Positions 36,116 to 45,240 are shown, counted from the stretch's first letter. The stretch is DNA of 64,000 bases from Streptomyces noursei (GCF_016917755.1 NZ_CP070326.1:5022001-5086000), one strand, 5' to 3'. The notes: a model not told the origin generated them from the sequence alone. Numbers and translations are program-made.

Positions 36116-38014
36116 TCAGCCGTTCTTGATGCGGTTGGTCAGCTCGGTGACCTGGTTGTAGATGGAGCGCCGCTCGGCCATCAGCGCGCGGATCTTGCGG
36201 TCGGCGTGCATCACGGTCGTGTGGTCGCGCCCGCCGAACTGCGCGCCGATCTTCGGCAGCGAGAGGTCGGTGAGCTCCCGGCACAGGTACATCGCGATCT
36301 GGCGGGCCGTCACCAGCACCCGGCTGCGCGAGGAGCCGCACAGGTCGTCCACGGTCAGCCCGAAGTAGTCGGCGGTCGAGGCCATGATCGCGGTCGCGGT
36401 GATCTCCGGCGCGGTGTCCTCGCCGCCGGGGATCAGGTCCTTCAGGACGATCTCGGTGAGCCCCAGGTCCACCGGCTGCCGGTTGAGCGACGCGAACGCG
36501 GTGACCCGGATGAGCGCGCCCTCCAGCTCGCGGATGTTGCGCGAGATCCGGGACGCGATGAACTCCAGCACCTCCGGCGGCGCGTTCAGCTGCTCCTGCA
36601 CCGCCTTCTTGCGGAGGATCGCGATCCGGGTCTCCAGCTCAGGCGGCTGGACGTCCGTGATCAGGCCCCACTCGAAGCGGTTGCGCAGCCGGTCCTCCAG
36701 GGTGACCAGCTGCTTCGGCGGCCGGTCACTGGAGAGCACGATCTGCTTGTTGGCGTTGTGCAGGGTGTTGAAGGTGTGGAAGAACTCCTCCTGCGTCGAC
36801 TCCTTGCTCGCCAGGAACTGGATGTCGTCGACGAGCAGGATGTCCATGTCCCGGTAGCGCTTGCGGAACGCGTCCGCCTTGCCGTCCCGGATGGAGTTGA
36901 TGAACTCGTTGGTGAATTCCTCCGAGCTCACGTACCGCACCCGGGTGCCGGGATAGAGGCTGCGGGCGTAGTGCCCGATGGCGTGCAGCAGGTGGGTCTT
37001 GCCCAGACCCGACTCCCCGTAGATGAAGAGCGGGTTGTACGCCTTGGCCGGCGCCTCGGCGACCGCGACCGCCGCCGCGTGCGCGAAGCGGTTGGAGGCG
37101 CCGATGACGAAGGTGTCGAAGAGGTACTTCGGGTTCAGCCGCGCGGTCGGTTCGCCGGGGCCGGTCGCCGGCGCGGGCTGCGCGGCGAGCGGGCCGGGGG
37201 CGCCACTGGGCGCCGGCGGCGGGGACCCGGGACCGCCAGGCCGGCCGCCGGGACCGGGGGGCGGGAGCTCGGGGAGCTCGCGGCGCTGCTGCTCGTACGG
37301 GGAGCGCGGACCGTCCGAGGGGCGTGGCCCGCTGCGGTCGGGCCCCTGCGCCCGGTAGTCGTTCTGGTGCTGCTGGAGGTGGGGCGGCGGCGAGGAGCCG
37401 TAGGGCTCGCGCCACTGTTCCGTGGACGTCTCGCGGTCGGGGTAGCCGCCGAGCTGCTGTTGCTGCCAGCCGTACTCCTCGCGGGGGCCGACCAGGTCGG
37501 TGCGGGAGTGCTGCGGCCACGCCCCGGGCTCGTGCCGCGGCTGTGGGTAGTCGGGGTATGCGGGGCGGACGGTGGGCAGGTCGTCGGCCTGGTGCCCGTA
37601 GCCCTGGCGCGTGTCGTGCCGCCCGTCGTAGCCGTCGTACGCGTCGTGCTGCGCCGGCTGGTGCTGAGAGTGCTGAGGGTGTTGCGAGTGCTGCGGGGCG
37701 TGCTGCTGGGGCGGCGCGGGCGGTTGGGGCGCGGGCTCCTCCGAGGAGTCGTCGACGGTGATCGCGATCCGGATCGGCCGTCCGCACTCGTGGCTGAGCG
37801 CCTCCCCGATCAGCGGCGCCAGCCGGCCTTCGAGCACGCCCTTGGCGAACTCGTTGGGGACGGCGAGCAGCGCGGTGTCCGCAACCAGCGCCAGCGGCTG
37901 GGTCCGCTTGAGCCAGTCCTGGTCCTTGGGCTTGAGGCCGTCGGCCTCGGCCCGCAAGAGGTGATCGAGTACACGTGGCCACACTGCGGCAAGATCGGCA
38001 GGTACATCAGCCAC
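36116..38014 (-). CDS. dnaA: Replication initiator DnaA
   Basis: A 632-residue initiator that binds oriC boxes and opens the duplex in its ATP form. Domain I (about 1-90) has DLAAVWPRVLDHLL. Domain II (about 95-300) is very long, Pro/Gln/His/Tyr-rich and disordered, a streptomycete trait. Domain III has GESGLGKTH (Walker A), LLVDDIQF (Walker B) and the arginine finger region LRNRFEWGL. Domain IV has the DNA-binding signature GRDHTTVMHADRKIRAL. GTG start at 38014. It is read away from rpmH and toward oriC. Confidence 0.98.
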   Translation of the reverse strand: MADVPADLAAVWPRVLDHLLRAEADGLKPKDQDWLKRTQPLALVADTALLAVPNEFAKGVLEGRLAPLIGEALSHECGRPIRIAITVDDSSEEPAPQPPAPPQQHAPQHSQHPQHSQHQPAQHDAYDGYDGRHDTRQGYGHQADDLPTVRPAYPDYPQPRHEPGAWPQHSRTDLVGPREEYGWQQQQLGGYPDRETSTEQWREPYGSSPPPHLQQHQNDYRAQGPDRSGPRPSDGPRSPYEQQRRELPELPPPGPGGRPGGPGSPPPAPSGAPGPLAAQPAPATGPGEPTARLNPKYLFDTFVIGASNRFAHAAAVAVAEAPAKAYNPLFIYGESGLGKTHLLHAIGHYARSLYPGTRVRYVSSEEFTNEFINSIRDGKADAFRKRYRDMDILLVDDIQFLASKESTQEEFFHTFNTLHNANKQIVLSSDRPPKQLVTLEDRLRNRFEWGLITDVQPPELETRIAILRKKAVQEQLNAPPEVLEFIASRISRNIRELEGALIRVTAFASLNRQPVDLGLTEIVLKDLIPGGEDTAPEITATAIMASTADYFGLTVDDLCGSSRSRVLVTARQIAMYLCRELTDLSLPKIGAQFGGRDHTTVMHADRKIRALMAERRSIYNQVTELTNRIKNG

Positions 38015-38389
38015 AGGGCACGCTCTCTCACAGTCCCACGAATGTGTGATTCTCAGGACGGGCGGGAAGGAAATGGAGTTCAGCCACGGTAGTCAGGGCG
38101 GGCCTGGGGATTCAAGTTGTTGTCCACAGGCTGTGCATAGTGTGTCCTGGCGGGGGCTCTCCGCACCGTTCGGGAGCTGGTTTGACCGAATGGCGTAGCC
38201 CCGCGTACCGTGACCAGGTCGAGTTGTCGATGGCTGCTGCCGCCTGCCTCCGATGGGCAAAGATCGCGCCCTCGTGATCGTGAAGCGGTGCACTCGGGCG
38301 TGGCGAGCTACTCGTGGGCGCACGGTGACAGCCAGTCGACGCCCCACAAATCTGTCTCTCTGAGACAACAAGTTTCCTGGAGCCCCCGA
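38015..38389. other. dnaA/rpmH divergent promoter region
   Basis: 375 bases without a gene, containing the promoters of dnaA (left) and rpmH (right). It holds one perfect DnaA box at 38120-38128. A short inverted repeat tgtctc-tct-gagaca lies at 38353-38367, 23 bases before rpmH. Confidence 0.7.
38120..38128 (+). promoter_or_regulatory. DnaA box upstream of dnaA
   Basis: Exact TTGTCCACA, 106 bases upstream of the dnaA start, with a weaker box-like tgtgcatag at 38131-38139. This is the expected place for DnaA autoregulation. Confidence 0.85.
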
Positions 38390-38527
38390 GTGAGCAAGCG
38401 CACCTTCCAGCCGAACAACCGCCGCCGCGCGAAGACCCACGGTTTCCGTCTGCGCATGCGGACCCGTGCCGGCCGCGCGATCCTCGCGTCGCGCCGCAGC
38501 AAGGGTCGCGGCCGCCTGTCGGCCTGA
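38390..38527 (+). CDS. rpmH: 50S ribosomal protein L34
   Basis: A 45-residue, strongly basic ribosomal protein. The sequence starts MSKRTFQPNNRRRAKTHGF and continues with RMRTRAGRAILASRR, both diagnostic of L34. GTG start at 38390. It is followed by rnpA after 24 bases, the near-universal rpmH-rnpA pairing. Confidence 0.98.
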   Translation: MSKRTFQPNNRRRAKTHGFRLRMRTRAGRAILASRRSKGRGRLSA

Positions 38528-38551
38528 GCAGCCTGAACCTAGGTCCATGAC

Positions 38552-39010
38552 GTGCTGCCTACCGAACATCGGCTGAGGCGGCGCGAGGACTTCGCGACCG
38601 CGGTACGCAGGGGACGCAGGGCCGGGCGCCCGCTCCTCGTCGTGCATTGTCGTAGCGGCGCAACGGACCCGCACGCAGCTGGGGGAAGTGTTCCCCCAGC
38701 GCGTGCGGGTTTCGTCGTGAGCAAAGCCGTTGGCGGCGCTGTCGTCCGCACCAAGGTCAAGCGGAGACTCCGCCATCTCGTGCGCGACCGGCTGGACCGG
38801 CTGCCCGCCGGTAGCCTGGTTGTCGTACGGGCCCTGCCCGGCGCGGGTGCGGCGGAGTACGACCAACTGGCCCGCGACCTGGACGCCGCTTTGGAGCGGC
38901 TGCTGGGAGGGGCGCCGAAAGGCTGCAATCCCACCGGGGCGGTGACCGACGGCGGCCGCGCCGCTGGCCCCGGGAAGCCCGGACGGGACCCGGGAGGGAG
39001 CGCACAGTGA
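38552..39010 (+). CDS. rnpA: Ribonuclease P protein component
   Basis: A 152-residue basic protein that helps the RNase P RNA trim tRNA 5' leaders. The family signature is visible as AGFVVSKAVGGAVVRTKVKRRLRHLVRD. The Gly/Pro-rich C-terminal tail is longer than in most bacteria. GTG start; stop overlaps yidD by 4 bases (GTGA). Confidence 0.96.
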   Translation: MLPTEHRLRRREDFATAVRRGRRAGRPLLVVHCRSGATDPHAAGGSVPPARAGFVVSKAVGGAVVRTKVKRRLRHLVRDRLDRLPAGSLVVVRALPGAGAAEYDQLARDLDAALERLLGGAPKGCNPTGAVTDGGRAAGPGKPGRDPGGSAQ

Positions 39011-39324
39011 AGTACCCGCTGTTGCTTTTGATCAAGATCTATCAGTGGACCATCAGCCCGCTGTTGGGCCCGGTCTGCAAGTACTACCCGTCGTGTTCGC
39101 ACTATGGCTACACAGCCATCGACCGGCACGGCGCGGTGAAGGGGACTGCGCTGACCGCCTGGCGCATTCTGCGGTGCAACCCGTGGTCGCTCGGTGGCGT
39201 CGACCACGTCCCTCCCCGGAAGCGTCCGGTTTGGCATCAGCGGCTGAGGAGCCGTCTGGGCGGGCCCACCGTCCCTGAGCCTGTCGCCCAGCCCGAGACT
39301 CAGCCCAACGCCCAAGGAGCCTGA
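39007..39324 (+). CDS. yidD: Membrane protein insertion efficiency factor YidD
   Basis: A 105-residue protein of the YidD family, which aids YidC-dependent insertion. The hallmark YQWTISPLLGPVCKYYPSCSHYGYTAI with paired cysteines and CNPWSLGGVDHVP are present. The last 30 residues are a Pro/Gln extension. Translationally coupled to rnpA; yidC begins 4 bases later. Confidence 0.95.
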   Translation: MKYPLLLLIKIYQWTISPLLGPVCKYYPSCSHYGYTAIDRHGAVKGTALTAWRILRCNPWSLGGVDHVPPRKRPVWHQRLRSRLGGPTVPEPVAQPETQPNAQGA

Positions 39325-39327
39325 TTC

Positions 39328-40464
39328 GTGGACACGATCCTCAGTCCTCTTTATTACGCAGTTTCCTGGATCATCGTCCAGTTCCACTCGTTCTACAGTT
39401 TGATCTTCAACGCGAACAGTGGGGCTGCGTGGGGTCTGTCCATCGTCTCGCTGGTGGTGCTGATCCGTATCTGCCTGATCCCGCTCTTCGTGAAGCAGAT
39501 CAAGTCGACGCGGAACATGCAGGCGCTCCAGCCGAAGATGAAGGCGATCCAGGAGCGCTACAAGAGCGACAAGCAGCGCCAGTCCGAAGAGATGATGAAG
39601 CTCTACAAGGAGTCGGGCACCAACCCGCTCTCGAGCTGTCTCCCGATCCTGGCGCAGTCTCCCTTCTTCATCTCCCTGTACCAGGTCCTCAGCCACATCG
39701 CGCAGAACAAGACAGTCGGCTTCATCGACCCGACGCTGCTTGCGAGCGCGCAGAAGGCGCACATCTTCGGTGCGCCGCTCGCGGCGAAGTTCATGGACAC
39801 CCCCTCGAAGATCGAGGCCCTGGGTGCTTCGGTGACCGACGTCCGCGTGGTCACGGTCATCATGATCATCCTGATGTCTGCGTCGCAGTTCTACACCCAG
39901 CGCCAGCTGATGACGAAGAACGTCGACCTGACGGTGAAGACGCCGTTCATGCAGCAGCAGAAGATGCTGATGTACGTCTTCCCGGTCATGTTCGCCGTCT
40001 TCGGCATCAACTTCCCCGTCGGTGTCCTCGTCTACTGGCTGACCACCAACGTGTGGACCATGGGCCAGCAGATGTACGTCATCCGCCGCAACCCCACCCC
40101 GGGCAGCAAGGCGTTCACCGACCGCCAGGAGCGGCTGCGCGCCCAGGGCAAGCTGGTCGAGAGCCCCGCCGAGATCGCGGCGAAGAAGGCGGCCGAGGAC
40201 GCGCGCCAGAACCGCCAGCAGCCCAAGCGGCAGACCAAGGCCAAGCGCCAGACCGGTGCCACCGCACCGGCTGGTGCCGCGGGGAACCGCACGCGGGCGA
40301 CCTCGTCGGCGGGTGCCGACAATGCGTCGGAGGAAAGCACCGCGCAGGACGACAAGGGGAAGGGTGGTACGCCGGCCAAGGGCGGCGCCGCCTCCGGATC
40401 CCGTAACACCAAGTCCGGGCAGCGCAAGGGCCAGCAGCGCCCCAAGCACCCGTCCAAGAAGTAA
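39328..40464 (+). CDS. yidC: Membrane protein insertase YidC (Oxa1 family)
   Basis: A 378-residue insertase. About five transmembrane segments occur in residues 1-250 (first near 5-25, WGLSIVSLVVLIRICLIPLF next). The conserved QAL(Q)PKMKAIQERY and SCLPILAQSPFFISLY segments are typical. A long basic, Gln/Lys/Ala-rich cytoplasmic tail of about 110 residues likely binds ribosomes. GTG start with a caaggagcc site. Confidence 0.96.
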   Translation: MDTILSPLYYAVSWIIVQFHSFYSLIFNANSGAAWGLSIVSLVVLIRICLIPLFVKQIKSTRNMQALQPKMKAIQERYKSDKQRQSEEMMKLYKESGTNPLSSCLPILAQSPFFISLYQVLSHIAQNKTVGFIDPTLLASAQKAHIFGAPLAAKFMDTPSKIEALGASVTDVRVVTVIMIILMSASQFYTQRQLMTKNVDLTVKTPFMQQQKMLMYVFPVMFAVFGINFPVGVLVYWLTTNVWTMGQQMYVIRRNPTPGSKAFTDRQERLRAQGKLVESPAEIAAKKAAEDARQNRQQPKRQTKAKRQTGATAPAGAAGNRTRATSSAGADNASEESTAQDDKGKGGTPAKGGAASGSRNTKSGQRKGQQRPKHPSKK

Positions 40465-40478
40465 GAAGGAGTCCTTAC

Positions 40479-40985
40479 GTGACGGACACGACCCCTGGCA
40501 CCAAGGGCGCCGACACCCTGACCCGCCTGGAGCAGGAAGGCGAGATCGCGGCCGACTACCTCGAAGGTCTGCTGGACATCGCGGACCTCGACGGTGACAT
40601 CGACATGGATGTCGAGGCGGACCGCGCCTCGGTGTCGATCATCGGTGAGACGAACAGCCGTGACCTGCAGAAGCTGGTCGGCCGGGACGGTGAGGTGCTG
40701 GAGGCGCTGCAGGAGCTGACGCGGCTCGCGGTACATCGCGAGACCGGCGACCGCAGCCGACTGATGCTGGACATCGCCGGCTTCCGGGCGCAGAAGCGCG
40801 AGGAGCTCGCCAAGGTCGGTGCGAGCGCGGCAGAGGAAGCCAAGAGCACCGGTCAGCCGGTGAAGCTGGACCCGATGACGCCGTTCGAGCGCAAGGTCGT
40901 GCACGACGCGGTGGCCGCGGCCGGGCTGCGGAGCGAGTCCGAGGGCGAGGAGCCGCAGCGCCGCGTGGTGGTCCTCCCGGCCTGA
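40479..40985 (+). CDS. jag: RNA-binding protein Jag/KhpB (KH and R3H domains)
   Basis: A 168-residue cytoplasmic RNA-binding protein. KH domain (about 50-105) with LVGRDGEVLEALQELTRLAVH; R3H domain (about 105-165) with the core RSRLMLDIAGFRAQKREEL upstream and PMTPFERKVVHDAVA. The N-terminal Jag domain is missing, as in other actinobacteria. It partners with a KH protein (KhpA) in cell envelope control. GTG start, tight behind yidC. Confidence 0.94.
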   Translation: MTDTTPGTKGADTLTRLEQEGEIAADYLEGLLDIADLDGDIDMDVEADRASVSIIGETNSRDLQKLVGRDGEVLEALQELTRLAVHRETGDRSRLMLDIAGFRAQKREELAKVGASAAEEAKSTGQPVKLDPMTPFERKVVHDAVAAAGLRSESEGEEPQRRVVVLPA

Positions 40986-41006
40986 CGCTTCGCGTTCAGT
41001 CTTTCT

Positions 41007-41036
41007 TTGGCCCCGTCTGCTCGCAGGCGGGGCCAA
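41007..41036 (+). terminator. Terminator-like hairpin between jag and rsmG
   Basis: Stem ttggccccgtctgc/gcaggcggggccaa with one G-U pair, 22 bases past the jag stop. It may be a partial stop within the operon. Confidence 0.65.
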
Positions 41037-41118
41037 AACTTCTCAGCCTTCTGTGTTATCCCCGGTCGTAACGCCGGGTTCTCGGCAGGAAAAGCAGTCC
41101 AGAGGAAGGGCGGTTCCC

Positions 41119-41844
41119 GTGACGGAGGCATCAGCGGAGCTCCCTCCTGCGCCGAAAGCGGCGCAGGAGGTATTCGGCGAGCGCTTTCCGGAGGCCGTGC
41201 GGTACGGCGAGCTGCTCGCTGACGCGGGCGTGCGGCGCGGGCTGATCGGCCCGCGGGAGGTGCCCCGGCTGTGGGAGCGCCACCTGCTGAACTGTGCCGT
41301 GCTCTCCGAGGTGGTTCCGGAGGGCGTCTCGGTGTGCGACGTCGGTTCGGGAGCCGGGCTGCCCGGCATTCCGCTGGCGCTGGTGCGCCCGGATCTCAAG
41401 ATCACGCTTCTTGAGCCGTTGTTGCGCCGGACGAACTTCCTTCAGGAGGTCGTCGAGCTGCTCGGGCTGGACCATGTCACGGTCGTGCGGGGCCGTGCGG
41501 AAGAAGTCATGGGCAAGCTTCCGCAGGTGCATGTGGTGACCGCGCGGGCCGTCGCGCCGCTCGACCGGCTGGCCGGCTGGGGGGTGCCGCTGCTGCGTCC
41601 CTACGGCGAGATGCTGGCGCTCAAGGGCGACACCGCGGAGGAGGAGCTCAAGGCGGCCCGGGCCGCGCTGAGCAAGCTCGGCGTGGTGGATACGTCGATC
41701 GTGCACGTCGGCGAAGGCGTGGTGGATCCGCCGTCGACCGTGGTGCGTGTGGAGGTCGGAGAGAGCCCCGGTGGGGTGCGGTTCGCTGCGAAGCGGGCCA
41801 AGGCGGCGCGGACCAGCCGGGCGTCGAGGGGGCGGCGGCGCTGA
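41119..41844 (+). CDS. rsmG: 16S rRNA (guanine-N7) methyltransferase RsmG
   Basis: A 241-residue SAM-dependent enzyme that methylates G527 of 16S rRNA; its loss gives low-level streptomycin resistance and altered antibiotic production in Streptomyces. The SAM motif VCDVGSGAGLPGIPLALV, the LLEPLLRRTNFL strand and VTARAVAPL are present. Start GTG 41119 after agaggaaggg; the frame to 41053 is unsupported. The tail is basic (AKAARTSRASRGRRR). Confidence 0.96.
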   Translation: MTEASAELPPAPKAAQEVFGERFPEAVRYGELLADAGVRRGLIGPREVPRLWERHLLNCAVLSEVVPEGVSVCDVGSGAGLPGIPLALVRPDLKITLLEPLLRRTNFLQEVVELLGLDHVTVVRGRAEEVMGKLPQVHVVTARAVAPLDRLAGWGVPLLRPYGEMLALKGDTAEEELKAARAALSKLGVVDTSIVHVGEGVVDPPSTVVRVEVGESPGGVRFAAKRAKAARTSRASRGRRR

Positions 41845-42149
41845 GAATGCGTTGCGCGACGAATCCGGCCCGATTTCTCCGATTCGGGAGAACCGTCCGC
41901 TGAAGAGCGGATAGGGCGAATTCCGCAGGCGCTACAAAAAGCCACAAGACGGAGTGTCGCGACTTAATCGGACGCGGCGCTGGCATCGTGTTTCACGTGA
42001 AACGTCGTTCTCTGCTGCAAGGGATCATCGGCCGTGGTCGTGCGGCTGCCGAGCCGCACGACCGGAAACCCACACGGGTCACGAAAGTATCCACAGAGGT
42101 GGGTTCATCCACAGGAGAACGGACCTCACTGGTTCGCGATACCGAAAGC
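41845..42149. other. parAB promoter region
   Basis: 305 bases between rsmG and parA with one parS at 41990-42003. It must hold the parAB promoters; I cannot place -10/-35 elements confidently. Confidence 0.6.
41990..42003. promoter_or_regulatory. parS: parS site upstream of parA
   Basis: Exact gtttcacgtgaaac, 147 bases before the chosen parA start, so ParB bound here could influence parAB transcription. Confidence 0.95.
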
Positions 42150-43220
42150 ATGGCAGGCTCTCACCATTGTGAGCCTGATGTCGAGGAGAGTGAATCCTTG
42201 CGGTCCGACGCCAACATCGCGGGACCGATGACCGATCCGGTCCCCGGTCCCCGCAACGAGTCGTTCGGGGACGACGTTTCACGTGAAACGCCGCCCCTGA
42301 TGGACAACACACCGGCAGGTCGCGCAGCGCAGCTGGCGGTAGGAGCGATGGGCCGCGCAGGCGAGGGGCTGCCCCGCCCTGACGAGACCCGGGTCATCGT
42401 GGTCGCCAATCAAAAGGGCGGGGTCGGCAAGACCACCACCACCGTGAACCTTGCGGCTTCGCTGGCCCTGCACGGGGCCCGAGTGCTGGTGATCGACCTG
42501 GACCCGCAGGGAAATGCTTCGACGGCCCTGGGGATCGACCATCACGCCGAAGTGCCGTCGATCTATGACGTGCTGGTCGAGAGCAAGCCACTCTCCGACG
42601 TCGTACAGCCGGTGGTGGAGGTGGAGGGGCTTTTCTGCGCCCCCGCGACCATCGACCTGGCCGGTGCCGAGATCGAGCTGGTCTCGCTGGTGGCACGCGA
42701 AAGCCGGCTGGACCGCGCCATCAAGGCGTACGAACAGCCGCTGGACTACATCCTCATCGACTGTCCGCCCTCGCTCGGTCTGCTGACCGTCAATGCGCTG
42801 GTCGCGGGTGCCGAGGTGCTGATCCCCATCCAGTGTGAGTACTACGCGCTGGAGGGCCTGGGCCAGTTGCTGCGGAACGTGGAGCTGGTACGAGGGCACC
42901 TCAACCCCAAGCTCCACGTCTCGACGATCCTGCTCACCATGTACGACGGACGTACCCGCCTGGCCTCGCAGGTCGCCGATGAGGTGCGTAGCCACTTCGG
43001 CAACGAGGTGCTTCGGACGAGCATCCCCCGTTCTGTCCGCATCTCGGAGGCGCCCAGCTATGGGCAGACGGTGCTCACCTATGACCCGGGATCCAGTGGT
43101 GCGCTCTCGTATCTCGAAGCGGCCCGAGAGATTGCGCTGCGGGGAGCTCCGCAGCCCGGGGAGCAGGGCCTGAGTGTGAACTACCAAGCACAGCACAGCA
43201 TCTCGGAGGGGACTCAGTGA
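42150..43220 (+). CDS. parA: Chromosome partitioning ATPase ParA
   Basis: A 356-residue Walker-type ATPase that binds DNA and moves ParB-parS complexes; in Streptomyces it positions chromosomes in aerial hyphae and at tips. Deviant Walker A KGGVGKTTTT at about 91-100, Walker A' VIDLDPQGNAST and Walker B YILIDCPPSLG are present. About 80 extra N-terminal residues precede the core and include the VSRET of a parS site. Start uncertain: ATG 42150 is chosen; TTG 42198 (with gaggag upstream) and ATG 42228 are alternatives. The longest frame begins inside a parS site and is unlikely. Coupled to parB (GTGA). Confidence 0.93.
   Translation: MAGSHHCEPDVEESESLRSDANIAGPMTDPVPGPRNESFGDDVSRETPPLMDNTPAGRAAQLAVGAMGRAGEGLPRPDETRVIVVANQKGGVGKTTTTVNLAASLALHGARVLVIDLDPQGNASTALGIDHHAEVPSIYDVLVESKPLSDVVQPVVEVEGLFCAPATIDLAGAEIELVSLVARESRLDRAIKAYEQPLDYILIDCPPSLGLLTVNALVAGAEVLIPIQCEYYALEGLGQLLRNVELVRGHLNPKLHVSTILLTMYDGRTRLASQVADEVRSHFGNEVLRTSIPRSVRISEAPSYGQTVLTYDPGSSGALSYLEAAREIALRGAPQPGEQGLSVNYQAQHSISEGTQ
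42276..42289. promoter_or_regulatory. parS: parS site inside parA
   Basis: Exact gtttcacgtgaaac, read as DVSRET in the ParA N-terminal extension. Confidence 0.95.
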
Positions 43221-44314
43221 GTGAACGACGTAGAGGGCTGGGCCGCGGGCTCGGTGCGCTGATCCCCGCGGCACCGCAGAGCGCGGATCCGAACGGGCCG
43301 GCGGTGGGAAGGGGCACGACGTCGCCGTCGTCCGTACCGGTTCTGGATCCGGACCGAGGAGTCGCGGCCGCTAAGGTGGCCTCGCTGCCGACGCCCGGTG
43401 TTTCACGTGAAACGGAAGCACCGGCTGGGACGGAGAACACCGGCAATTTTGCAGAGGTGGCCGGCGCGCACTTCGCCGAGGTGCCGCTGGACGCGATCAG
43501 GCCGAACCCCCGCCAGCCGCGGGAGGTGTTCGACGAGGATGCGCTCGCCGAACTGGTCACCTCCATCAAGGAGGTGGGACTGCTCCAGCCGGTGGTGGTC
43601 CGCCAGACTGCGCCGGAGCGCTATGAGCTCATCATGGGTGAGCGGCGCTGGAGGGCCTGCCGCGAAGCCGGGCTGGAGAAGATCCCCGCGATTGTGCGGG
43701 CCACGGAAGACGAGCGGTTGCTGCTCGACGCGCTTCTGGAGAATCTGCACCGGGCGCAGCTCAATCCGCTGGAAGAGGCCGCTGCCTACGACCAGTTGTT
43801 GCAGGATTTCAAGTGCACCCATGACGAGCTGGCCGATCGGATCGGGCGCTCGCGCCCGCAGGTCACCAACACGCTGAGGCTGTTGAAGCTCTCGCCGGCC
43901 GTGCAGAAGCGGCTCGCGGCGGGGGTGCTCTCCGCGGGACACGCCCGGGCTCTGCTGTCGGTGGAAGATTCGGAGGAGCAGGACAACCTGGCGCGCCGGA
44001 TCGTGGCAGAGGGGCTGTCGGTCCGTTCGGTCGAGGAGATCGTGACGCTCATGGGGTCGAGCCCCAAGAGCGCCGGCAAGGCGAAGAAGCCCCGTGCGGG
44101 TGCTCGGGTGTCCCCTGCACTCACCGGTCTCGCCTCCCGCCTGTCCGACCGTTTCGAAACCCGGGTGAAGGTCGATCTTGGCCAGAAGAAGGGAAAGATC
44201 GTCGTCGAGTTCGCCTCGATGGAAGACCTGGAGCGCATCTTGGGAACGCTTGCTCCGGGCGAGGGTCCCGTTCTGGGGAACACGCCGGCTGACGAGAGCG
44301 GCGAAGCAGAGTGA
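43217..44314 (+). CDS. parB: Chromosome partitioning protein ParB (CTPase clamp)
   Basis: A 365-residue DNA-binding clamp. After a disordered N-terminus (about 1-80, includes VSRET from a parS site) come the ParB N-terminal domain with LDAIRPNPRQPR, the CTP-binding GERRWRACREAGL and ENLHRAQLNPLEEA motifs, and a helix-turn-helix region (LADRIGRSRPQVTNTLRLL). The C-terminal dimerisation domain ends at about 355. GTG start overlaps the parA stop. It binds the 14-bp parS sites scattered through this window. Confidence 0.97.
   Translation: MSERRRGLGRGLGALIPAAPQSADPNGPAVGRGTTSPSSVPVLDPDRGVAAAKVASLPTPGVSRETEAPAGTENTGNFAEVAGAHFAEVPLDAIRPNPRQPREVFDEDALAELVTSIKEVGLLQPVVVRQTAPERYELIMGERRWRACREAGLEKIPAIVRATEDERLLLDALLENLHRAQLNPLEEAAAYDQLLQDFKCTHDELADRIGRSRPQVTNTLRLLKLSPAVQKRLAAGVLSAGHARALLSVEDSEEQDNLARRIVAEGLSVRSVEEIVTLMGSSPKSAGKAKKPRAGARVSPALTGLASRLSDRFETRVKVDLGQKKGKIVVEFASMEDLERILGTLAPGEGPVLGNTPADESGEAE
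43400..43413. promoter_or_regulatory. parS: parS site inside parB
   Basis: Exact gtttcacgtgaaac, read as GVSRET in the disordered ParB N-terminus. Confidence 0.95.
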
Positions 44315-44333
44315 GCTGACGTCTACGGCTCCT

Positions 44334-44380
44334 GGGCGAGCCGTGTTCCGGAACTGATACCGGAACACGGCTCGCCCTTT
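44334..44380 (+). terminator. Terminator after parB
   Basis: A perfect 18-bp inverted repeat (gggcgagccgtgttccgg and complement) with an 8-base loop, then ttt, 19 bases past the parB stop. Confidence 0.88.
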
Positions 44381-44477
44381 GCTTTCTGGCAGTACCCGCG
44401 CCCGTAAAGGGTGGATACGATGCGATCGGGTATGGCACGCATCCACATGGAGAAACCTCACATCGAGGAGAGGGCCA

Positions 44478-44734
44478 TGCGATCAGTGAGCCGCACCGGA
44501 CTGCTGGCAGTGGGCTTCGGGCTCGCAGCCCTCGGAGGGTTCGTTGGTGGTCTGTTCAGAGAGCAGGCGGTGCTGACAGCGCTGCGCGGTGTGGCAGGCG
44601 AGGGAAGCGAGGACCTGGTTCCATGGGCCGTCGGCTCGTACCGCTCACGCTGGACAACCTTCCGGATCTCCCCAAGCGCTGTCGCTCCTGTGTCTTCTGG
44701 GAGCTCGACCCCGTCAGCGGCGAAGCCGCGGTAA
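44478..44734 (+). CDS. Possible small membrane protein upstream of the GNAT gene
   Basis: An 85-residue frame, MRSVSRTGLLAVGFGLAALG then GFVGGLFREQAV, with one hydrophobic segment and a gaggagaggg site upstream. However, it overlaps the GNAT gene by 112 bases and its last third is low-complexity Ser/Pro. The true protein may be shorter or absent. No family recognised. Confidence 0.3.
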
Positions 44735-45240
44735 AAGCGGGGCGTCCAGAGCTGGAGAAGGAAGCCTGGATCTCAGCGGTCTTGTTGGAGTGGGGATCCT
44801 GCGGGCGCGTTGTCTATGTCGACGATGTGCCGGCTGGTTTCGTCATGTACGCCCCGCCGGCCTATGTACCACGGTCGACGGCCTTTCCCACCAGCCCGGT
44901 GTCGCCGGATGCGGTGCAGTTGCTGACGGCGTGGCTGACTCCCGGTTATCAGGGCCAGGGGTTGGGCCGGGTGATGGTGCAGACAGTGGCCAAGGACCTC
45001 ATTCAGCGTGGCTTCAAGGCCATCGAAGCGTTTGGCGATGCCCGCTGGACCGAGCCGGCGTGTGTGCTGCCCGCCGATCATCTTCTGGCGGTGGGCTTCA
45101 AGACCGTTCGCCAGCATCCGCGGTTTCCGCGGTTGCGGCTCGAACTGCGGACCACGATCTCGTGGAAGGAAGATGTGGAACTTGCGTTGGACCGTCTGCT
45201 CGGAGCCGTTCAGAAGGAGCCCGCGCTCCGGCCGCTCTGA
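44623..45240 (+). CDS. GNAT family N-acetyltransferase
   Basis: A 205-residue cytoplasmic acyltransferase. A Cys/Trp-containing N-terminal part (LPKRCRSCVFWELDP) precedes the GNAT core with the acetyl-CoA binding loop YQGQGLGRVMVQ at about 113-124 and the GFKAIEAFGD strand. The substrate is unknown. ATG start with a GAGG site. The gene is conserved next to parB in streptomycetes. It is convergent with trxA across a triple parS region. Confidence 0.9.
   Translation: MGRRLVPLTLDNLPDLPKRCRSCVFWELDPVSGEAAVKAGRPELEKEAWISAVLLEWGSCGRVVYVDDVPAGFVMYAPPAYVPRSTAFPTSPVSPDAVQLLTAWLTPGYQGQGLGRVMVQTVAKDLIQRGFKAIEAFGDARWTEPACVLPADHLLAVGFKTVRQHPRFPRLRLELRTTISWKEDVELALDRLLGAVQKEPALRPL

Noticed and set aside
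41988..42149. ParA N-terminal extension starting at GTG 41988
   Set aside because: The start codon lies inside a parS site and the added 54 residues do not resemble ParA; later starts fit better.
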